34,559 bases of DNA from DATAVB01 sp040414495. Lineage in GTDB: Bacteria; Actinomycetota; Actinomycetes; Mycobacteriales; QHCD01. This document shows positions 30,777 to 34,559 of this stretch, in pieces. The stretch is from NCBI GenBank assembly GCA_040414495.1, contig JBEDUI010000124.1, forward strand, positions 1-34,559, written 5' to 3'. The position numbers and the translations under genes were made by a program. How positions within the stretch are numbered: position 1 is the first letter of the stretch; the number at the start of each line of letters is the position of its first letter. The notes beneath the pieces are model-generated. The model did no database searches. It was not told the origin of the DNA and saw only the letters and a list, made by a program, of their open reading frames with translations.

Positions 30777-31603
30777 CCGACGGAGAAAGTCATGCCGTCG
30801 CCGTCCCGGCGGCCCGGGTAGGCCTATCCACCGCCTCGGTCTATCCGGTCACCACGGCGGGGGCGTTCGAGTTGGCCAGCGACCTCGGCTATGACGGCAT
30901 CGAGATCATGGTCTGGAACGACCCGGTCAGCCAGGACCCGGACGCGTTGCGCCGGCTCTCGGACCGCTACAGCATGCCGATTCTCGCCATCCACGCGCCG
31001 TGCCTGATGGTTACCCAGCGGGTCTGGGGCGCTGAGCCGTGGGGCAAGCTGCGACGGGCGCAGACGGTCGCTGAGACGGTCGGCGCCGGGGTTGTGGTGG
31101 TGCACCCGCCGTTCCGCTGGCAGGTCGATTATGCCCGTACGTTCGCGGCCCGGTTGGCGCGGCTGCAGCAGGACACGCCGGTGCGGTTCGCGGTGGAGAA
31201 CATGTTCCCGTTGCGGATGGGCGCTCGCGAGGTGTCGATGTACGCGCCGGACTGGTCGCCGGTCGCGGCCGGGTACCCGCATCTCACGTTGGATCTGTCG
31301 CACGCCGCGACGGCCCGGGTCGACTCACTGGCGCTGTGCGAAGCGATGGGCGACCGGTTGGCGCATGTGCACATGGGCGACGGGACTGGCCTGGGTAAGG
31401 ACGAGCACCTGGTGCCCGGCCGCGGGACGCAGCCGTGTGGCGAGGTGCTGGGACGCTTGGCGCAGCAGCGGTTCAGCGGCTCGGTGATCGTGGAGATCAA
31501 CACCCGCCGGGCGCCGACCCGGGCCCGGCGCGAGGAGGATCTGGTCGAGGCCCTGGCCTATACCCGGTTGCACCTGGCCGCGCGGGCCCAGGCCGTCGGC
31601 TGA
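30773..31603 (+). CDS. Sugar phosphate isomerase/epimerase-like TIM-barrel protein
   Basis: 276-residue AP-endonuclease-2/xylose isomerase-like TIM barrel (PF01261), the Rv0498 type. Barrel strands with metal ligands are visible: GYDGIEIMVWN, ILAIHAP, VVVHPPFRW, FAVENMFPLRMG, LTLDLSHAA, LAHVHMGDG, and SGSVIVEINTRRA, placing His, Glu and Asp residues as in divalent-metal isomerases. The substrate is unknown. The GTG at 30773 follows GGAG (30761-30764) by 8 nt and begins VTDGESHAVAV; a longer frame from 30716 is less likely. It is overlapped at its start by a 22-codon ORF. Confidence 0.86.
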   Translation: MTDGESHAVAVPAARVGLSTASVYPVTTAGAFELASDLGYDGIEIMVWNDPVSQDPDALRRLSDRYSMPILAIHAPCLMVTQRVWGAEPWGKLRRAQTVAETVGAGVVVVHPPFRWQVDYARTFAARLARLQQDTPVRFAVENMFPLRMGAREVSMYAPDWSPVAAGYPHLTLDLSHAATARVDSLALCEAMGDRLAHVHMGDGTGLGKDEHLVPGRGTQPCGEVLGRLAQQRFSGSVIVEINTRRAPTRARREEDLVEALAYTRLHLAARAQAVG

Positions 31604-31618
31604 ACCCCGGCCCGGACG

Positions 31619-32998
31619 CTATTTCTGAACGGCCGCTTGTTCGAGGCTGCGTCCGGTGCTGTTCGGCCCGAGCACGGAGACGTTGAGGCACAGTACGAGC
31701 ATCAGTACGGCCGAGCCGACGAACACCACGGTCGAGCCGAGGTGGTCGAGCACGGCGATGGCGATGAATGGCAGGACTGCCGAGGTCGCGCGGGACAGCG
31801 AGTACGCGATGCCGATGGCGCTGGAACGGATCCGCGTCGGGAAGATCTCGGCCTGATAGACGTGGTACGCGTTCGAGAAGATGTTGCTGCAGACGGTGAG
31901 CAGGAACCCGGCGACGACGATCAGCGACGTGTCCGCGGCCGCGCCGAAGATCACGCCGAACGCCGCGATCCCCAACGCCGAGCCGATGATCAGCGACTTG
32001 CGTTCGCACCGTTCGATCAACGGTATGGCCAGGGCCGAGCCGACCGGATAGCCGATGTACGACAGGGCCGCGTACCCGAGCGAGTCGACGACCGAGAAGC
32101 CTTTGGAAACCAGGACGATCGGGGCCAGCGAGCCGAAGCCGTAATAGCCGACCGTCTGCAGGACCTGGAAGATCCACAGCATGATCGTCCGACGCCGGTA
32201 TGTAGGACCGAACATGGTCGCCAGCGACAGCCGGACCGGCGGCTCGTCCGGAATGCGGGCGGCCGGCGCGAGTTCACTGCCGGTGGCCTTACGGACCTGG
32301 GCCTCGATGTCGTCGATAACCTCGCCGGCCTCGTCGCCTCGGCCGTGGGTCGCCAGCCAGCGCGGCGATTCGGGCAGCCGGCGACGCAGCAGCCACAGGA
32401 CGAACGCGCCGAGCCCCCCGATGACCAGCAGCCACCGCCAGCCACTGATGGCCAGATCGTGACCGGCGACCAGTCGCGCCCCGGCCAGGGCGACGATCGG
32501 CACGGCGACGAAACCGATGGTGTAGGCCCAGGAAATGTAGCGACCGCGCGACTTACGGGGCAGAAACTCGGCCAGGTAGGTGTCGACCAGCGTCAGCTCG
32601 GCACCGAGTCCGAGGCCGGCCAGAATGCGCAGGGCGACCAATGTCTGAACGTTCGGCGCGGCGGCGGCCAAGAGTGAGAACAGCGAATAAATACCGAGGT
32701 TGAGTAGGAACATACGGCGGCGGCCGAACACGTCAGCCAGCACACCAAGGGCGATCGCGCCGACAAACATGCCGATGAAACCGGAGCTGATGACGAATGC
32801 TTTTCCGGTCGAGCCGAGATGCCATTGATCGGTAAGGGTGGTGCCGAGCACACCGCCGAGAAACACTTCGTAGAGATCGAAAAAGGTTCCGATTCCGACA
32901 AGAATTACAAGCTTGCGATGCCAGGAACAGATAGGCAGCCGGTCCAGCCTCGCAGCTGCACTCCGCACAGTCGTGACGGTCGCCGTCGCGGCGTCCAC
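31619..32998 (-). CDS. MFS transporter (metabolite:proton symporter-like)
   Basis: 459-residue, 12-helix major facilitator. The family signature GVLADVFGRRRMF lies in loop 2-3 and an RILAGLGLGAELT segment in helix 4. PRKSRGRYISW follows, and then RRRLPESPRWLATHGR, the sugar-porter/AAHS-type PESPRWL motif at the start of the central loop. The second half repeats the pattern (GYPVGSALAIPLIERCERKS). The substrate is probably an organic acid, aromatic acid or sugar; it cannot be narrowed. The GTG at 32998 (VDAATATV) is chosen because AAGGTGG lies just upstream; an in-frame GTG at 33016 is the alternative. Its stop is 15 bases from the convergent isomerase stop. Confidence 0.9.
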   Translation of the reverse strand: MDAATATVTTVRSAAARLDRLPICSWHRKLVILVGIGTFFDLYEVFLGGVLGTTLTDQWHLGSTGKAFVISSGFIGMFVGAIALGVLADVFGRRRMFLLNLGIYSLFSLLAAAAPNVQTLVALRILAGLGLGAELTLVDTYLAEFLPRKSRGRYISWAYTIGFVAVPIVALAGARLVAGHDLAISGWRWLLVIGGLGAFVLWLLRRRLPESPRWLATHGRGDEAGEVIDDIEAQVRKATGSELAPAARIPDEPPVRLSLATMFGPTYRRRTIMLWIFQVLQTVGYYGFGSLAPIVLVSKGFSVVDSLGYAALSYIGYPVGSALAIPLIERCERKSLIIGSALGIAAFGVIFGAAADTSLIVVAGFLLTVCSNIFSNAYHVYQAEIFPTRIRSSAIGIAYSLSRATSAVLPFIAIAVLDHLGSTVVFVGSAVLMLVLCLNVSVLGPNSTGRSLEQAAVQK

Positions 32999-33016
32999 CG
33001 GCAATCCACCTTCCAC

Positions 33017-33383
33017 CCCGTGCGAAGCTTCTCAATTCCCGCCCACGCGCCTGGTCTGGCGCTGCACGCGGGTGGCATCGTTGCCATGAACGCCACTGGG
33101 CTTACCAGCGCGCACCGCGAACCAATGCATTCGTACGCGTGAGCTGCCCATTGGGGCAAGTGGACGCGGCATGATGTTGCAGGATCTTGATCAGATGTGA
33201 CCTGTCTCGACTTTCGCCATCATGAGTGTGCCGTTTTACTGGCCTGTGAGATTCTTCACCGCTGTTCCACTTGCGACTGTCGAGAGGCGGTAATTTCTAC
33301 GGTGTTACTCGCGCAATAGGTGCTGGAGCGTAACTGCACAGTCACTAACCGTGTTGTTTCACGTTTTGGGAAAGGACGGGAGC
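33017..33383. other. Intergenic region between divergent MFS and SRPBCC genes
   Basis: No gene was found. It must hold the promoters of both flanking genes; I could not pick a convincing -35/-10 pair. AAAGGA at 33371-33376 is the ribosome binding site of the SRPBCC gene. Base composition is less GC-rich than the coding DNA on either side. Confidence 0.4.
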
Positions 33384-33776
33384 GTGCTGACGGCCAGGTT
33401 TGTTACGGCGGTGGAAGCCCCTGTGTCTAAGGTGTTCCAGGCCTGGCTGAACCCGGCCGCGATGGCTGGCTGGTTCTGGCCGTTTCCCGCTAGTTACGAG
33501 ATCAACGCCCATGTCGGCGGGGGATTTCACTTCGTATCCGAGCACGTCGGGGTCAGTGGTCGGTATCTGGAGATCGAGGAGTCGACCCGGTTGGCGTTCA
33601 CCTGGGTTTGGGACGGCGAGCCGGATGAGACTCAGGTCGCGGTGAATTTCCGGTCAGTGCCCGATGGCACGGAGATAATTCTTGAGCACACGGGAAATCC
33701 GGATGCGGAAACGCGAGACAATCACCAACAAGGGTGGACCGACTGTGTCGCCCGTCTCGGCCCTTTTCTTGCGTAG
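33384..33776 (+). CDS. SRPBCC (AHSA1/START-like) domain protein
   Basis: 130-residue helix-grip protein of the Aha1/AHSA1-like SRPBCC group, which forms a hydrophobic ligand-binding cavity. Typical segments are RFVTAVEAPVSKVFQAWLNPAAMAGWFWP (opening strand and helix, given here in part as VEAPVSKVFQAW), GGGFHFVSE, GRYLEIEESTRLAFTWVW, GTEIILEHTG, and the final helix QQGWTDCVARLGPFL. The ligand is unknown. The GTG at 33384 follows AAAGGA by 7 nt; an in-frame TTG at 33351 would add 11 residues not typical of the family. It is a single-gene unit. Confidence 0.85.
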   Translation: MLTARFVTAVEAPVSKVFQAWLNPAAMAGWFWPFPASYEINAHVGGGFHFVSEHVGVSGRYLEIEESTRLAFTWVWDGEPDETQVAVNFRSVPDGTEIILEHTGNPDAETRDNHQQGWTDCVARLGPFLA

Positions 33777-34195
33777 TGATCTTCTTAGCGCGTGAACGGC
33801 GAGTTTGTCAGATCAAAGTACGGATCTATTAGTCGTTAAAGGCCGGGCCGGCTCGTTGTTACCGGAACCAGAAATCCGCTACCAACGAGGAGCTGGCCAA
33901 CCCGCGCGTCTCGAACCAGCCGCCCGACCGCTGGCCGCCTCGAATCCGCTAAGGCCCGCGTCGCATTGAAGCCGCACTCCGAACCCGCCTCGCCCTTTGT
34001 CCCCAAACCCGGCCGCGCCTCTTTGCACAAAGTCCGGCCGCGCGCCGCCTCGAAACCGGCTGCAGGGGCCCCAGGACCGCTGTCGGCCGAGACGGGATGC
34101 CGGCCCCAATCCAACGACGGCGGGCCGTGCCAGCCAATGTCTCTCCGTACGACCTGTGTCTCTGCTCCAATGGCTGGAGCAGAGTCATACGACCC
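33777..34195. other. Intergenic region between convergent SRPBCC and PKD genes
   Basis: No supportable gene. The middle (33890-34110) is C-rich on the plus strand with repeated short CCGCCTCGAA-like words. A clear hairpin lies near its right end (34160-34184). Confidence 0.45.
34160..34184 (-). terminator. Terminator of the PKD-domain gene
   Basis: CTCTGCTCCA (34160-34169) and TGGAGCAGAG (34175-34184) form a perfect 10-bp stem with a 5-nt loop, 11 bases beyond the stop of the minus-strand PKD gene. It could also stop plus-strand transcripts. Confidence 0.65.
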
Positions 34196-34559
34196 TCAGT
34201 GATTCCCCTGGACGAGCACGCTGTGGGCGGTGTGGACGGTTAAGGGTTTGGGTTGGCTGGTGATCGTGGCGGTGCCGGGGATGGTTTGTGACGGGCCGCC
34301 GTCGACGGTGTAGGTGGCGGCGTAGGTGAGACCCAGTCTCATATTGCAGGTGCCGGCTGTTGTGTAGGTGTGGGTCACGTCGAAGTTGGGGTATGGCCCG
34401 CCGGGTGTGGTGGTCGTGGTTGACGGTGTGCTGTCGCCCCAGTTCCAGGTATAGGTCTGGACACGCGTCGTGAGGCGGACGTCGTGGCCGAGCAGAGTAA
34501 ACCTATAGGTGTGGCTTGCGGGGGTGGTGGTGTAGATGATTTCGGCTTTGTTGACTAGT
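34196..34559 (-). CDS. PKD-domain protein, C-terminal part (5' end outside window)
   Basis: The minus-strand frame is open from the window edge to a TGA at 34198-34196. It encodes about 120 residues of a beta-rich, Thr-rich surface-type protein. The core YTWNWGDSTPS, then VTHTYTTAGTCNMRLGLTYAATYTV, is the PKD signature (W-x-W-G-D and H-x-Y). PKD domains occur in secreted or wall-associated proteins and mediate binding. A GTG at 34378 could be read as a start, but the PKD domain would be cut in half, so the gene begins beyond the window. The rest of the protein is not visible. Confidence 0.8.
   Translation of the reverse strand, partial: LVNKAEIIYTTTPASHTYRFTLLGHDVRLTTRVQTYTWNWGDSTPSTTTTTPGGPYPNFDVTHTYTTAGTCNMRLGLTYAATYTVDGGPSQTIPGTATITSQPKPLTVHTAHSVLVQGNH

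Overview
The window is chromosomal DNA from a high-GC actinobacterium. The evidence is the pervasive GC-rich codon use, a mycothiol biosynthesis gene (mshA), a mycothiol-type DinB domain, a SenX3-RegX3/PhoU phosphate module, an HbhA-like protein next to an XRE regulator, and many promoters of the form TANNNT followed 6-8 nt later by a start codon (leaderless transcripts). I cannot name the genus. The HbhA-like protein is short and many neighbours are not mycobacterial, so a non-mycobacterial actinomycete is likely. No rRNA, tRNA, CRISPR array, insertion sequence or prophage was recognised.

Layout. 1-5.2 kb: a TetR regulator cut by the window edge, a 450-base non-coding stretch with nested inverted repeats, divergent pabC-like and ygfZ-like genes, a small secreted protein, a 650-base palindrome-dense stretch, and an asparaginase II-type gene. 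5.3-9.5 kb: a protein with four CxxC/CxxH units, a beta-hydroxyacid dehydrogenase, a double DUF427 protein and a bacterial serpin. 9.6-15.6 kb: XRE regulator and HbhA-like protein (translationally overlapping), an aminoglycoside-nucleotidyltransferase-like gene, an SDR, an AlkD-like glycosylase, a sliding-clamp paralogue, a DUF2516 membrane protein, an alpha/beta hydrolase and a macrodomain protein. 15.6-22.9 kb: membrane protein plus methyltransferase, divergent murB with an SseB-like gene, a HAD hydrolase, a GNAT/DinB fusion, a DUF1089 protein and an SDR. 23.1-31.6 kb: mshA-ybjN, gpmA, phoU, senX3-regX3, a cysteine-rich protein, ppx, and a TIM-barrel isomerase preceded by a 22-codon ORF. 31.6-34.6 kb: an MFS transporter, an SRPBCC protein, and the 3' end of a PKD-domain gene.

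From about 9.6 kb to 31.6 kb the gene order follows, with insertions, the mycobacterial Rv0474-Rv0498 segment (XRE, hbhA, DUF2516, murB, SDR, mshA, ybjN, gpm1, senX3, regX3, Rv0495c, ppx, Rv0498). The blocks that break this order (nucleotidyltransferase/SDR/AlkD/clamp; SseB-like/HAD/GNAT-DinB/DUF1089) are accessory.

The most unusual items are: the palindrome-dense non-coding DNA around the secreted protein and asparaginase genes, including a recurrent GTCCA-N3-TGGAC type palindrome; the diverged sliding clamp beside AlkD; the fourfold zinc-ribbon-like protein; the serpin; and the cysteine-containing leaderless mini-ORF whose stop overlaps the isomerase start.
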